Origin: Azoarcus sp. Aa7
GTDB lineage: Bacteria; Pseudomonadota; Gammaproteobacteria; Burkholderiales; Rhodocyclaceae
Direction of reading: 5' to 3'
Assembly (NCBI RefSeq): GCF_014822185.1
Contig: NZ_QVLR01000040.1
Coordinates: 124,001-188,000 of the forward strand
DNA: 64,000 nucleotides
Shown: positions 20,001 to 29,134 of the stretch, piece by piece
Position numbering within the stretch: the stretch's first letter is position 1
How the letters are laid out: the number at the start of each line of letters is the position of its first letter
Program-made: the position numbers and the translations under genes
The notes under the pieces: model-generated
Databases searched by the model: none
What the model saw: the letters and a program-made list of their open reading frames with translations, nothing else
Told to the model about the DNA's origin: nothing

Positions 20001-20055
20001 CGAGCTGCTGGCCCTGCTACAGCAGTACACCGCGAAGGCGCGGGCGGAAACGTGA
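14074..20055 (+). CDS. chpA: Hybrid chemotaxis histidine kinase ChpA (PilL)
   Basis: ChpA is the giant CheA-type kinase of the Pil-Chp system, 1993 residues here. Histidine phosphotransfer modules are evident at His735 (HTLKGSGRM), His1128 (HTLAGIS) and His1293 (HTLKGSAR), with a likely degenerate one at His49 (THLRQVRGAL). Hpt-like helical units without His fill about 150-570. A Pro/Ala linker covers about 590-690, and a strikingly Glu-rich linker with repeated LEE units covers about 820-1080. The CheA core follows: dimerisation helices from about 1385, an ATPase with LLRNAIAHGLEDPEAR, DDGAGLD and GRGVGMDVVKSE, a CheW domain, and a C-terminal receiver with Asp1919. PilG and PilH are the likely targets. 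The gene ends the operon, convergent with phr. Confidence 0.95.
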   Translation: MTHPSELDLGPLTWVKNEIDLALARADESLEQALSASDAPGRMQFAQTHLRQVRGALSIVGLDGLTQFASSFDQSLGLFARGERPIDATTIALARRALATMGNYLEELVHGTPDQPLRLLPLYREINAIRSADPVSPAELFFPDLTQRPPRRQIASVTLSEDARQAQLRAQRALFQRGLLQWLRAPNDPAGPSAMLDAVKGMEVLHTGTPVTNLWYAAQAFLEALVNGDVPAQPEVKRLCSLLDAQLKRLAEVPVAIPDRFIRELLYWTAQAPARTAQQQAVRDTWHPHALIPEAGSTVSVTPLAPLLKSLQSSMAATKHAWDEFSEGHAAALPRFASNLADIAAQAPQLGRPALDRLLESLIEFVRWLRKDPLQNTDKVAIEVATALLLVEGALDRVVPDTGFSAQVTDTVSRLGAVTRGEAVEPAEHSPTVETARRLQEREAVGQLAREILSSLAQVEQILDDFFRNQQKRAPLANLATPLKQVEGALTLIGDPDAIALVHDAATTVAQFAATDAEPEAGQFEGLAQRLSALGFYVQTLQHGPASLQAFLDPAARREQASAETPALKIDLPRFAEVAPQAAKAAPAAAPLATPAPPLVAPEPVVEAPAPAAHEAPALEVLAANEPAIEEVETDLNFQPPLEPAEPAPPEIHVDFAPIELPPEIPEAAPAAPPALPAPAPAVPAPSAAEIDAELLEIFIEEAHEVLANIAEQLELSRTSPGNVEHLTSIRRGFHTLKGSGRMVGLRDLGEAAWGLEQTLNRWLQLEWPPTPALHHLLGDACESLSEWVLELEAGGSQTRDVAALMAEAERLRSSDAPISEPAPQAPPAHAAEPSATEETALGLATHELEEPGEILPCTAPAAEEEEIVVEEALDALELEAPGEEIALDEPDAGEGFEAAVASEYVPEASPFMADETAGEIALPEETATFEESITLEALPGIELPPAAEELTAFDASLALERTAGIETPIEPMETTEAEEVERLEELAELEEVVDLEDTIDLEEAIELEPPFEEEAPATAETIELEDAGVLETPLDEEGRTADEAPAEPPAPAVVSEDFEEATVDLEEIETAIEHDVVYVGDNEISRPLYDLYLGEARHHLGTLRDELGRLAANPTLVPAEAALRAAHTLAGISGTTRLMSVQALARALEHAIERLREGAHPPTAEQSAVMKSSNDTLEAMVAQIALRQMPLEVPELTEQLDGIGRTIALDAGFEPEDLAVEEAAPERPAVATEAAEGAIRTAAVADDLDEQLLPVFLEEGAELLADLHATLRRWSGGDASADHAKATARLLHTLKGSARMAGAMSLGEHVHQLESQLEAGREAGRDAAEMIDELVGGLDRTEQMMGALTGAPVPAAAATGAATEVAVSVVTPETPTTEGESSATATLRVRADTVDRFVNEAGEIGIARTRIAGELRTLRRSLLDLTENVIRLRNQLREVEIQADVQMQSRIAHTGAHEGEFDPLEMDRYTRLQELTRMMAESVGDVTTVQQSLLRNLDGAELALNSQARLSRDLQQALMQVRMVPFDSLADRLYRVTRQTAKDLGKRANLDLRGGRIEIDRSVLEHITAPLEHLLRNAIAHGLEDPEARHAGGKNEIGQITLSVSQEGNEIAIGLADDGAGLDYERIAERARAHGLLGPAEVADERRLTNLIFLPGFSTASNVSTVSGRGVGMDVVKSETAAVGGRIDIRSTRGAGTEFRIYLPLTLAVTQALLVRAGGRTFAIPSSMVAQVMELKTGALQELRAAGGTDWQDMHFNYRYLPRLLGDQTSQPEEQRFNWVLLLRAGAQTLALHVDALRGNQEIVVKNAGPQLARVVGISGATVLGDGEIVLILNPVALASRGLAETAAEGVAEAGTAAAVEQAQVVQPTVMVVDDSLTVRKITGRLLEREGYRVITAKDGVEALERLIESVPDVILSDIEMPRMDGFDLLRNIRADARTHDVPVIMITSRLADKHRQFAEKIGASEYLGKPYEEGELLALLQQYTAKARAET

Positions 20056-20121
20056 CAGGGGGATCGGCGCGCCGCATTGCGCCCCCTCTCTCCGGCGGCT
20101 ATCCCGCGACCCGCAGTTCCC

Positions 20122-21561
20122 TCATCCGCGCGCCACGGCAAAGCGCGCGAGCGTACGCTCGCGGGCGGTGGCGTGATCGACGACCGGCGCCGGATAATCC
20201 CGGCCGATGCGCACGCCCGCAGCCGCCTGCTCCGCCGCCCCCATCTTCCATGGCGCATGGATGTACTTGTCCGGCACGCGCGCGAGTCCCGGCACATAGC
20301 GGCGGATGAAGCGCCCCTCCGGATCGAAGCGCGCCGATTGCGTCACCGGATTGAAGATGCGGAAATACGGCTGCGCGTCGCAGCCCGTCGACGCCGCCCA
20401 CTGCCATCCGCCGTTGTTCGCCGCGAGGTCGTAATCGATCAGGTGGTCGGCGAAATGACGCTCGCCGCAGCGCCAGTCGATGCCCAGATCCTTGGTGAGA
20501 AAGGACGCGACGATCATGCGCAGGCGGTTGTGCATGTAGCCCGTCGTGTCGAGCTGACGCATCGCCGCATCGACGAGCGGATAACCCGTGCGCCCCTCGC
20601 ACCACGCCGCGAACAGATCCGGCGCCGCGTCCCACGCGATGCGGTCGTACTCGGGCCGGAAGCACCCAGTCACGACGCGCGGGTGGTGCCACAGGATCAT
20701 GTGGTAGAAGTCGCGCCACACCAGCTCGCCGAGCCAGCTCTCCGCCCCGGCCCCGCCGTCGGCCCACGCGAACGCCGCCAGTTCGCGGATCGACACGGTG
20801 CCGAAGCGCAGGTGCGCGGAGAGATAGGACACACCCTTCACGGCCGGATAATCGCGCGCCTCGCGGTAGCGCCCGATACGGCCGGCGAAATCCCCGAACA
20901 GAGCGCGGCCGCCGGACATGCCGGTCGGCAGGCGCAACTCGGCGAGGTTCGTCGCCACGAAACCCAGCTCATCGAGGCCCGGAACGCGCTCCCCGACCGC
21001 CTTGGGCGCCAGCTGCGCGGCGTAGCGCTCGACCGGATAGGCCTGCAGGTAGAAGCCGTCGAGCTTCTTCAGCCACGCGTTCCGGTAGGGCGTGAACACG
21101 CTGTACGGCTGCCCGCCCTGCGTGAGGATCTCGTCGCGCTCGAAGATCACCGGGTCCTTGAAGTCGTCGAAATCGATCCCTGCCGCGGCGAGCCCCTCCG
21201 CCACCCGCCGGTCGCGCGCGATCGCGGCAGGTTCGTAGTCGCGATTGGTCAGCACCGCCGTCACGCCCAGCTGCGCCGCCAGGGCCGGGATCAGCTCGTC
21301 GGCGCGCCCGTGCCGCACGACGATGCCCGCCCCGCCGCCGCCCGCCCGGCGCGACAGCACGTCGAGCTCCATATCCAGCTCCTGCAGGCTGCGCCAGATG
21401 AACTCGACGCGCCGATCGCAGCGGCTCGGCAACGCGTCGAGGATCTCCGTGTCGAAAACGAACGCGCAATGCACGCGGTCGAAGCGGCGCAGCGCGTGAT
21501 ACAGCGCGGCGTGATCGTGACTGCGCAGGTCGCGGCGGAACCAGACGAGGGCGGAATGCAT
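20122..21561 (-). CDS. phr: Deoxyribodipyrimidine photolyase (class I CPD)
   Basis: The enzyme uses FADH- and an antenna cofactor to split cyclobutane pyrimidine dimers in light. The 479-residue protein has the N-terminal Rossmann photolyase domain (LVWFRRDLRSHDHAAL near residue 5) and the C-terminal FAD domain. That domain carries WRDFYHMILWHHP, GRTGYPLVDAAMRQL, MHNRLRMIVASFLTKDL and NGGWQWAASTGCDAQPYFRIFNP. The Trp residues used in electron transfer fall in these blocks. It stands alone, convergent with chpA (66-base gap) and divergent from yqgE (96-base gap). Confidence 0.95.
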   Translation of the reverse strand: MHSALVWFRRDLRSHDHAALYHALRRFDRVHCAFVFDTEILDALPSRCDRRVEFIWRSLQELDMELDVLSRRAGGGGAGIVVRHGRADELIPALAAQLGVTAVLTNRDYEPAAIARDRRVAEGLAAAGIDFDDFKDPVIFERDEILTQGGQPYSVFTPYRNAWLKKLDGFYLQAYPVERYAAQLAPKAVGERVPGLDELGFVATNLAELRLPTGMSGGRALFGDFAGRIGRYREARDYPAVKGVSYLSAHLRFGTVSIRELAAFAWADGGAGAESWLGELVWRDFYHMILWHHPRVVTGCFRPEYDRIAWDAAPDLFAAWCEGRTGYPLVDAAMRQLDTTGYMHNRLRMIVASFLTKDLGIDWRCGERHFADHLIDYDLAANNGGWQWAASTGCDAQPYFRIFNPVTQSARFDPEGRFIRRYVPGLARVPDKYIHAPWKMGAAEQAAAGVRIGRDYPAPVVDHATARERTLARFAVARG

Positions 21562-21657
21562 CAGGGGGAGTCGGCGAACGTGGAAAGTCGCATTGTGACG
21601 CGATCATGCCGCACAGGTTCCTGCTCAATGCTCCGCGCGAGAGGCTAAAATGCAGCC

Positions 21658-22224
21658 ATGAGCGCAATCATGTCGAACCTCACGCATCACTTTCTGATCG
21701 CCATGCCCGGCATGGCCGATCCGAATTTCTCGCGTACGCTGACCTACATCGCCGAGCACAACGAACAGGGCGCGCTCGGGATCATCGTCAACCGGCCGAT
21801 CGACATGACGCTCGGCACCCTCTTCGAGCGCGTCGAACTGCCGCTGGATGCGGCCGGCTTCGCCGAGCAGCCGGTGTATTTCGGCGGTCCGGTGCAGACC
21901 GATCGCGGCTTCGTGCTGCATCGGCCGGCAGGCGAATGGCACTCGACCCTGAGCGTGAATGACGAGGCCGGCCTGACCAGTTCGCGCGACATCCTGCAGG
22001 CGATCGGCAGCACCGGCCAGCCGTCGGAAGTGCTCGTGACGCTCGGCTACGCCGGCTGGACCGCCGGCCAGCTCGAGCAGGAAATCGCCGACAACGCGTG
22101 GCTCACCGTAAGCGCCGATCTCTCCATCGTCTTCGAGCTGCCGCCCGAAGAGCGCCTCGCCGCCGCCATGCAGAAACTCGGCATCGACTTCACGAACCTC
22201 AGCGAGACGGCCGGGCATGCCTGA
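21658..22224 (+). CDS. yqgE: YqgE/AlgH family protein
   Basis: This 188-residue conserved protein of unknown molecular function (UPF0301) begins the pyrimidine cluster. Family hallmarks are [19 protein letters not shown] near residue 8, [10 protein letters not shown] near 38, VYFGGPV near 73 and the C-terminal [14 protein letters not shown]. An internal ATG at 21670 gives a start closer to the E. coli protein. A TAAAAT box at 21646-21651 sits only about 7 bases before the first ATG, which would suit a leaderless message. The last 8 bases overlap ruvX. Confidence 0.9.
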   Translation: MSAIMSNLTHHFLIAMPGMADPNFSRTLTYIAEHNEQGALGIIVNRPIDMTLGTLFERVELPLDAAGFAEQPVYFGGPVQTDRGFVLHRPAGEWHSTLSVNDEAGLTSSRDILQAIGSTGQPSEVLVTLGYAGWTAGQLEQEIADNAWLTVSADLSIVFELPPEERLAAAMQKLGIDFTNLSETAGHA

Positions 22225-22696
22225 GGCGGCCGCGCCCGAACCCCGGCCAGCCCCGGACCTCCCCGCACGCGGCACCCTGCTCGGCTTCGACTTCGGCCTC
22301 GTACGCCTCGGCGTCGCCATCGGCGAACTCGAGACCGGCCAGGCCAGCCCCCTCGTGACCATCAGCGGCGAGGCCAACACGCCGCGCTTCGCCGCGATCG
22401 AAGCGCTCATCGCCGAGTGGCGCCCGGCCGTCCTCGTCGTCGGCATTCCCACGCACCTCGACGGCACCCCGCACGAGATGACCGCACGCTGCCGCCGCTT
22501 CGCGAACCAGCTGCGCGGCCGCTACGGCCTGCCCGTCATGGAAAGCGACGAACGCCTGTCCTCCGCCGCGGCCGAAGCCGCGTTGGAGGAAGCGGGGCAG
22601 CGTAGCTGGCGCGCACGCAAGCCGGTGCTCGACGCCGTCGCCGCCCAGATCATCCTGCAACACTTCCTGGACACCCTCCACCATGCAAAAGCTTGA
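22217..22696 (+). CDS. ruvX: Putative pre-16S rRNA nuclease (YqgF/RuvX)
   Basis: This 159-residue RNase H-fold enzyme (YqgF) is implicated in maturing the 16S rRNA 5' end. The metal-binding Asp lies in [15 protein letters not shown] near residue 21. The second acidic motif is in [14 protein letters not shown], and the C-terminal Asp lies in [15 protein letters not shown]. The N-terminal 18 residues are Pro/Ala-rich and probably disordered. It overlaps yqgE by 8 bases and pyrR by 14. Confidence 0.92.
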   Translation: MPEAAAPEPRPAPDLPARGTLLGFDFGLVRLGVAIGELETGQASPLVTISGEANTPRFAAIEALIAEWRPAVLVVGIPTHLDGTPHEMTARCRRFANQLRGRYGLPVMESDERLSSAAAEAALEEAGQRSWRARKPVLDAVAAQIILQHFLDTLHHAKA

Positions 22697-23175
22697 TGCC
22701 GAAGCACTCTTCCAGACCCTGGTCGAGCAGATGCGGCCGCACGTGACGCCCGACACCGCACTGGTCGGCATCCACACGGGCGGCGTCTGGCTGGCCGAAC
22801 GCCTGCACCAGGCCCTGGGCCTGAAGCAGCCGCCGGGCTCGATCGACGTGTCCTTCTACCGCGACGACTTCGGCTCCAAGGGCCTGCACCCTCAGCCCAA
22901 GCGCACCGAGATCCCGTTCGACGTCGAAGGCGCCCACGTCATCATCGTGGACGACGTCCTCTACACCGGCCGCACGACGCGCGCCGCGATCAACGAGCTG
23001 TTCGACTTCGGCCGCCCCGCGCGCGTCGATCTCGCGGTGCTGGTCGACCGCGGCGGCCGCGAACTGCCGATCGCCGCACGCTACTGCGCCCTCACCCTGC
23101 CCCAACCCCTGCCCGCAAGCCAGAACCTGCAGCTCGAAACCGACGCTGCCGGCGCGCTCACCCTGAGGCTGATCG

Positions 23176-23183
<8 letters not shown>
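22683..23183 (+). CDS. pyrR: PyrR: pyrimidine operon regulator / uracil phosphoribosyltransferase homologue
   Basis: This is a 166-residue type I phosphoribosyltransferase. The PRPP-binding motif is [16 protein letters not shown] at about 84-99. The PyrR-specific block [16 protein letters not shown] follows. In Bacillus PyrR controls pyr attenuation, but in proteobacterial clusters its regulatory role is less clear. It overlaps both neighbours (14 and 8 bases), so it is made in step with pyrB. I see no attenuator hairpin inside the cluster. Confidence 0.92.
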
Positions 23184-24149
<966 letters not shown>

Positions 24150-24150
<1 letters not shown>

Positions 24151-25430
24151 TGAAGATCCGCATCACCAACGGCCGCCTCATCGACCCCGCGAGCGGCCTC
24201 GACGACAAGCGCGACCTGTATCTCGCCGACGGCAAGATCGTCGCAAGCGGCCAGGCACCGGACGGCTTCGCCGCCGAGCGCACGATCGACGCCGCCAATC
24301 TCGTCGTCGCGCCGGGCCTCATCGATCTGGCCGCGCGCCTGCGCGAACCCGGTTTCGAATACCGTGCCACGCTCGAATCCGAAATGGACGCGGCGATGGC
24401 CGGCGGCGTCACCAGCCTCGCGATCCCGCCCGATACCGACCCCGCACTCGACGAGCCGGGTCTGGTCGAGATGCTGTGCTACCGCGCGAAGCGGCTCAAC
24501 CGCGCCCACGTCTACCCGGTCGGCGCGCTCACCATCGGCCTCAAGGGCGAACGCCTGTCGGAAATGGCCGAACTCGTGGAGGCCGGCTGCGTCGCCTTCA
24601 GCCAGGCCAATGTGCCCATCATCGACAACAACGTGCTGATGCGCGCACTGCAGTACGCCGCGACCTTCGACTTCCGCGTGTGGCTGCAACCGCTCGCGCC
24701 CTTCCTGGCGCGCACCGGCGTCGCGCACGACGGCGAAGTCGCAACGCGACTGGGCCTGCCGGGCATTCCCGTCGCGGCCGAGACCATCGCGCTGTACACC
24801 TACATCCAGCTCGCCCGTGCCACCGGCGCACGCCTGCACGTCACGCGCCTGTCGAGCGCCGCGGGCCTCGCGCTGGTCGAGCAGGCCCGTGCCGAAGGCA
24901 TGGACATCACCTGCGACGTGTCGATCAATCACCTGCACCTGTCCGACATGGACATCGGCTACTTCAACAGCAACTGCCACCTCGTGCCGCCGCTGCGCAG
25001 CCAGCGCGACCGCGACGCGCTGCGCCGGGGGCTCGCCGACGGCCGCATCAATGCGCTGTGTTCGGACCACACGCCGGTGGACGACGACGGCAAACTCACC
25101 CCCTTCAGCGAATCCGAACCGGGCGCGACCGGCCTCGAACTGCTGCTGCCGCTGACCCTCAAGTGGGCCCAGCAAACGGGCCTGCCGCTGGTGAAGGCGC
25201 TCGCGCGCGTGACCTCCGACGCCGCACGCATCGTCGGCATCACCAAGGCCGGCCATCTGACGCCGGGCGCGCGCGCCGACCTGTGCCTGTTCGACCCGGC
25301 CGCGCATGTCACCGTGAGCCGCGAGCAACTGCGCAGCCAGGGCAAGAACACGCCCTTCCTGGGCATGGAGCTGCCGGGCCGCGTGCACTACACCCTGGTC
25401 GAAGGCCAGGTCATGCACGAACTGGCCTGA
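24150..25430 (+). CDS. pyrC': Dihydroorotase-like protein PyrC' (probably non-catalytic)
   Basis: This 426-residue protein has the amidohydrolase fold of dihydroorotase. The metal-binding HxH that normally precedes LREPG is replaced: residues 59-68 read DLAARLREPG, with Ala61 and Arg63 where His is expected. The later metal-ligand region is also changed (LQPLAPFLA). The SDHTP segment near 311 is kept. This matches the inactive partner of ATCase known from Pseudomonas, which is needed for ATCase assembly. A separate active pyrC should exist elsewhere in the genome. The start is the ATG sharing one base with the pyrB stop codon (TAATG). Confidence 0.9.
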
Positions 25431-25454
25431 GAACGGCCCCGCGGGCCACCGGCG

Positions 25455-25757
25455 TCAGCCGAGCGCCCGCAGCCGCGCGAGCGCCCCGGCGCTCGCGCCG
25501 TCTATCCGCACGCGCTTGGCGCGCGACGTCTCGCCGCTGAGCAGCGTCACGGCCGACTTCGGCACGTCGCAGAAGTCCGCGAGAAAGGCACACAGCGCGG
25601 CGTTCGCCTTGCCATCCACGGGCGGCGCGGCGAGCCGGATCTTCATCGCCTCGCCGTGCAGGCCGACGAATTCAGTCTTCTTCGCGCCCGGCTGAATGTG
25701 CAGCGTCAGCACGAGGCCGCCGTCAGCCGCCTCGCGCAGCCAAACGGCCTCCGTCAT
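25455..25757 (-). CDS. yggU: DUF167 (YggU) family protein
   Basis: This 100-residue basic protein belongs to the DUF167/UPF0235 family, of unknown function. Hallmarks are LHIQPGAKKTEFVG near residue 18 and RLAAPPVDGKANAALCAFLA near 41, which is the family signature. It overlaps yggT by an ATGA and ends the minus-strand group yggS-proC-yggT-yggU, a common gene order in proteobacteria. Confidence 0.9.
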   Translation of the reverse strand: MTEAVWLREAADGGLVLTLHIQPGAKKTEFVGLHGEAMKIRLAAPPVDGKANAALCAFLADFCDVPKSAVTLLSGETSRAKRVRIDGASAGALARLRALG

Positions 25758-26332
25758 CCGGCCAGCAAGGACGCGAAATTGCCGCGCAGACCGCCCAGCA
25801 CCATCAGCACGATCTGCAGCACCAGCAGCAGCACCAGCGGTGACAGGTCGACGTTCGCGATCGGCGGGAGGATGCGCCGGAACGGGCGCAGGAAAGGTGC
25901 GGAGAGGTTATGGAAGATCGGCGCGGCCGGTGCATGCGGGCTCACCCACGACAGGATCGCCGACATCAGGACGACGCCGAACACCAGATAGATCGCCATG
26001 CGGGCGACTTGCAGCAGGCCCAGCCCCCACAGACCGAGAATCAGGCCGCCGGGATTGCCGCCCAGCGATACCCCGCGCAGCTGCAGCTCGATGAACACGA
26101 AGAGCGTCTGGAACACCCACGCCGGCAGCAGGCTGGCGAAGTCAAGTCCCAGCACGCCTGGAATCACCCGGCGCAACGGACGCACGATCCAGTCGGTCGT
26201 CGCGACGACGAAGGCCCCGATCTGGTTGCGGAAGGACACGCGCTGCCACTGCATGAAGAAGCGCGCCAGCAGCATCAGCGTGATGAAGCCGAAGGCCGTG
26301 TCGAGGATCAGGAGCAGTACGTTGCCCAGCAT
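25754..26332 (-). CDS. yggT: YggT family membrane protein
   Basis: This 192-residue inner-membrane protein has two YggT repeats, each with a pair of hydrophobic helices. The repeated pattern D-W/SPLV-x-P-x-R-R is visible at TDWIVRPLRRVIPG (about 57-70) and at SAPFLRPFRRILPP near 150. YggT proteins have been linked to osmotic tolerance and cell division, but the mechanism is unsettled. The start chosen gives MLGNVLLLILDTAFG, 5 bases after proC. A much longer in-frame extension across proC is not real. Confidence 0.9.
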   Translation of the reverse strand: MLGNVLLLILDTAFGFITLMLLARFFMQWQRVSFRNQIGAFVVATTDWIVRPLRRVIPGVLGLDFASLLPAWVFQTLFVFIELQLRGVSLGGNPGGLILGLWGLGLLQVARMAIYLVFGVVLMSAILSWVSPHAPAAPIFHNLSAPFLRPFRRILPPIANVDLSPLVLLLVLQIVLMVLGGLRGNFASLLAG

Positions 26333-26337
26333 CGCGC

Positions 26338-27162
26338 TCAGTCCTTGCCCAGTTGCTCGCCGAGTTCGCGTCCGCGCACCTCGGCGGCCTTCACCGCGGA
26401 CGCGATCGCATCGCCGAAGCCGGACGTCTTCATGCTCGCGAGCGCCGCCTCGGTCGTGCCGCCCTTCGACGTGACCCGCTCGCGCAGCACGCCCGGCGCC
26501 TCGTCGGAGCCGGCCGCGAGCTTCGCCGCGCCGAGCACCGTGTCGATCGCGAGCTTCCGCGCGGTTGCCGCATCGAAGCCGAGCGACGCACCGGCCGCCT
26601 CCAGCGCCTCGATGAAGTGGAAGACATAGGCCGGGCCGCTGCCCGACACCGCCGTGACCGCATCCATCTGCGCCTCGTCGGCGATCCACACCGTGCTGCC
26701 GACCGCCGCGAGCACGCGCTCGGCTGCGGCACGCCCGGCCGCATCCACCGACGGATCCGCATACAGGCCCGACACGCCCGCGCCGATCAGCGCCGGCGTG
26801 TTCGGCATCACACGCACAAGACAGGCATAGCCCCCGAGCCAGCGTCCGATGTCGGCCAGCCGCAGGCCCGCCGCGATGCTCACGACCACCTGGCGCGCCA
26901 GCCGGCCCGCCAGCGGCGCGAGTGCCGCCTTCATCTGCTGCGGCTTCACCGCCAGCACGAGCACGTCGCAATCCAGCAGCGCGTCATCGACCGCGCCCAC
27001 CGCACGCACCCCGAAGCGGCCCGCCAGATGCTTGCGCCCCTCGTCCTGCAGCTCCACGACCTGGATGTCGGCCGCGGCGAACCCGCGCTCGAGCATGCCG
27101 CCGATCAACGCCGACGCCATGTTCCCGCCCCCCAGGAAACTGATCCTGATCCGTTCCGTCAT
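26338..27162 (-). CDS. proC: Pyrroline-5-carboxylate reductase
   Basis: ProC performs the last step of proline synthesis, reducing 1-pyrroline-5-carboxylate with NAD(P)H. The 274-residue length is typical. The Rossmann loop is SFLGGGNMASALIGGM at about 8-23. The VLAVKPQQM block is near 71, RVMPNTPALIGAG near 118, and the C-terminal substrate segment VSGSGPAYVFHFIEAL near 169. The ATG overlaps the yggS stop codon (ATGA). Confidence 0.96.
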   Translation of the reverse strand: MTERIRISFLGGGNMASALIGGMLERGFAAADIQVVELQDEGRKHLAGRFGVRAVGAVDDALLDCDVLVLAVKPQQMKAALAPLAGRLARQVVVSIAAGLRLADIGRWLGGYACLVRVMPNTPALIGAGVSGLYADPSVDAAGRAAAERVLAAVGSTVWIADEAQMDAVTAVSGSGPAYVFHFIEALEAAGASLGFDAATARKLAIDTVLGAAKLAAGSDEAPGVLRERVTSKGGTTEAALASMKTSGFGDAIASAVKAAEVRGRELGEQLGKD

Positions 27163-27860
27163 GTCTGTTCCTCACGCAGATTGCGTGTTCCGAAAATCGC
27201 GGTACCCACCCGCACCATGGTCGCCCCTTCGGCGATCGCCAGTTCGAGATCGTGCGACATCCCCATCGAAAGCGTGTCGAGCGCCAAGCCGGCGGCGTTG
27301 AGTTCGTCGCGCAACCGGCGCAGCGTCGCGAAGCGGCTGCGCAGCAGCCCCTCGTCCCCATCCGGTTCGGGGATCGCCATCAGCCCCCGCAGGCGCAGCC
27401 GTGGCAGAGCCGCCACCTGCCGCGCCAGCTCGGGCACCTCGTCCGGCGCAACCCCGCTCTTGCTCGCCTCGCCGCTCACGTTCACCTGGATGCACAGATT
27501 AAGCGGCGGCAACTCGGCGTCCCGCTGCTCCGACAGGCGCTCGGCGAGCTTCAGGCGGTCGACCGAATGCACCCAGTCGAAATGCGCCGCAACGGGCCGC
27601 GTCTTGTTGCTCTGGAGCGGCCCGATGAAATGCCATTCAAGTGCGCGCACCCTCAGCTCGGCAATCTTCGCGACGCCTTCCTGCACATAGTTCTCGCCGA
27701 ACAGCCGCTGCCCGGCATCGGCCGCCGCGGCCACGCAATATGCCGGCCAGGTCTTGCTGACGGCCAGCAGGACGACCTCCTCGGGCCTGCGCCCTGCGGC
27801 GATCGCCGCACTGGCGACGCGCTCGCGCACGGCTTGCAAGTTGGCGGCGATTGTTGTCAT
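27159..27860 (-). CDS. yggS: YggS/PROSC PLP-homeostasis protein
   Basis: This 233-residue fold-type III PLP-binding protein keeps free pyridoxal phosphate and amino acid pools in balance and has no known enzymatic activity. The PLP lysine lies in LLAVSKTWP near residue 33. Other blocks are FGENYVQEGVAKI near 55, WHFIGPLQSNK near 73, CIQVNVSGEASKSG near 113 and LSMGMSHDLELAI near 195. The start is the ATG giving MTTIAANLQAVRERV. A TATACT box on the minus strand at 27899-27904 is a possible -10 for this gene group. Confidence 0.93.
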   Translation of the reverse strand: MTTIAANLQAVRERVASAAIAAGRRPEEVVLLAVSKTWPAYCVAAAADAGQRLFGENYVQEGVAKIAELRVRALEWHFIGPLQSNKTRPVAAHFDWVHSVDRLKLAERLSEQRDAELPPLNLCIQVNVSGEASKSGVAPDEVPELARQVAALPRLRLRGLMAIPEPDGDEGLLRSRFATLRRLRDELNAAGLALDTLSMGMSHDLELAIAEGATMVRVGTAIFGTRNLREEQT

Positions 27861-27962
27861 ATAGCGACGGCACTGGTCTCGAAAATCCGGCCCGGGCGAG
27901 TATAGCACCGCGCACCGGCCGGCCTTTCCGCACGCTCCTTTCCGAACACCGTCGAAGAATCC

Positions 27963-29003
27963 ATGGACATCACCGAACTGCTGGCCTTTGCGGTCAAGAA
28001 CAAGGCCTCCGACCTCCATCTCTCGTCCGGCCTGCCGCCCATGATCCGCGTGCATGGCGACGTGCGGCGCATCAATCTGCCACCGATGGAGCACAAGGAC
28101 GTGCACTCCATGGTGTACGACATCATGAACGACCAGCAGCGCAAACAGTACGAAGAAGTACTGGAGTGCGACTTCTCGTTCGCGGTGCCCAACCTCGCGC
28201 GCTTCCGCGTCAATGCCTTCAACCAGAACCGCGGCGCGGCCGCCGTGTTCCGGACCATTCCGTCGAAGGTGCTGAGCCTCGAAGAACTCAACTGCCCGAA
28301 GATCTTCAAGGACATCTCCAACCAGCCGCGCGGCATCGTGCTCGTCACCGGCCCTACGGGCTCGGGCAAGTCGACGACGCTCGCTGCGATGGTCGACCAC
28401 GTCAACGACAACGAATACGGCCACATCCTCACGATCGAGGACCCGATCGAATTCGTGCATGAGTCGAAGCGCTGCCTGATCAACCAGCGCGAGGTCGCGC
28501 GCGACACGCTGTCGTTCAACAACGCGCTGCGTTCGGCACTGCGCGAAGACCCGGACGTGATCCTCGTCGGCGAATTGCGCGACCTCGAAACCATCCGCCT
28601 CGCGCTGACCGGAGCCGAGACCGGTCACCTCGTGTTCGGCACCCTGCACACTTCCTCGGCCGCCAAGACCATCGACCGTATCGTGGACGTGTTCCCGGCC
28701 GCCGAAAAGGAGATGGTGCGCTCGATGCTGTCCGAATCGCTGCGCGCGGTGATCTCGCAGACCCTGCTGAAGACCAAGGACGGTCAGGGCCGCGTCGCCG
28801 CGCACGAAATCATGATCGGCACCCCCGCCATCCGCAACCTGATCCGCGAGAACAAGATCGCGCAGATGTACTCGTCGATCCAGACCGGCCAGAACGTCGG
28901 CATGCAGACGCTGGACCAGTGCCTGCTCGACCTCGTGCGCCGCAACATCATCTCGCCCGCGGAAGCCAAGCTCAAGGCGCAGAACAAGGACAACTTCGGC
29001 TGA
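27963..29003 (+). CDS. pilT: Type IV pilus retraction ATPase PilT
   Basis: PilT is the hexameric motor that depolymerises type IV pili, driving twitching motility. It has 346 residues, with a PAS-like N-terminal domain and a RecA-like C-terminal domain. Walker A is GPTGSGKST at 130-138. The Asp box is ILTIEDPIEF, Walker B is VILVGELRDLETI near 200, and the His box is HLVFGTLHT. The C-terminal retraction motif reads SPAEAK (AIRNLIRE is also present). It lies divergent from yggS with about 100 bases between starts. pilU follows 131 bases downstream. Confidence 0.96.
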   Translation: MDITELLAFAVKNKASDLHLSSGLPPMIRVHGDVRRINLPPMEHKDVHSMVYDIMNDQQRKQYEEVLECDFSFAVPNLARFRVNAFNQNRGAAAVFRTIPSKVLSLEELNCPKIFKDISNQPRGIVLVTGPTGSGKSTTLAAMVDHVNDNEYGHILTIEDPIEFVHESKRCLINQREVARDTLSFNNALRSALREDPDVILVGELRDLETIRLALTGAETGHLVFGTLHTSSAAKTIDRIVDVFPAAEKEMVRSMLSESLRAVISQTLLKTKDGQGRVAAHEIMIGTPAIRNLIRENKIAQMYSSIQTGQNVGMQTLDQCLLDLVRRNIISPAEAKLKAQNKDNFG

Positions 29004-29064
29004 TCGCCGCGCCAAGGAACGGCCACTACGTCACGCCCGCCGGCGCATCCCGCTCGCCGCGCCG

Positions 29065-29093
29065 TTCACGCGGGCGCGCGCGAGGAACATAAT
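29065..29093 (+). promoter_or_regulatory. Possible sigma70 promoter for pilU
   Basis: TTCACG (29065-29070) and CATAAT (29088-29093) are separated by 17 bases, with 4 of 6 and 5 of 6 matches. They sit in the pilT-pilU gap and would start a leader of about 35 bases. The site suggests pilU can be expressed independently of pilT. Confidence 0.4.
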
Positions 29094-29134
29094 CCGAATT
29101 TGCAACACCCCGAAACTCCGCTGGAGCGCAACAC

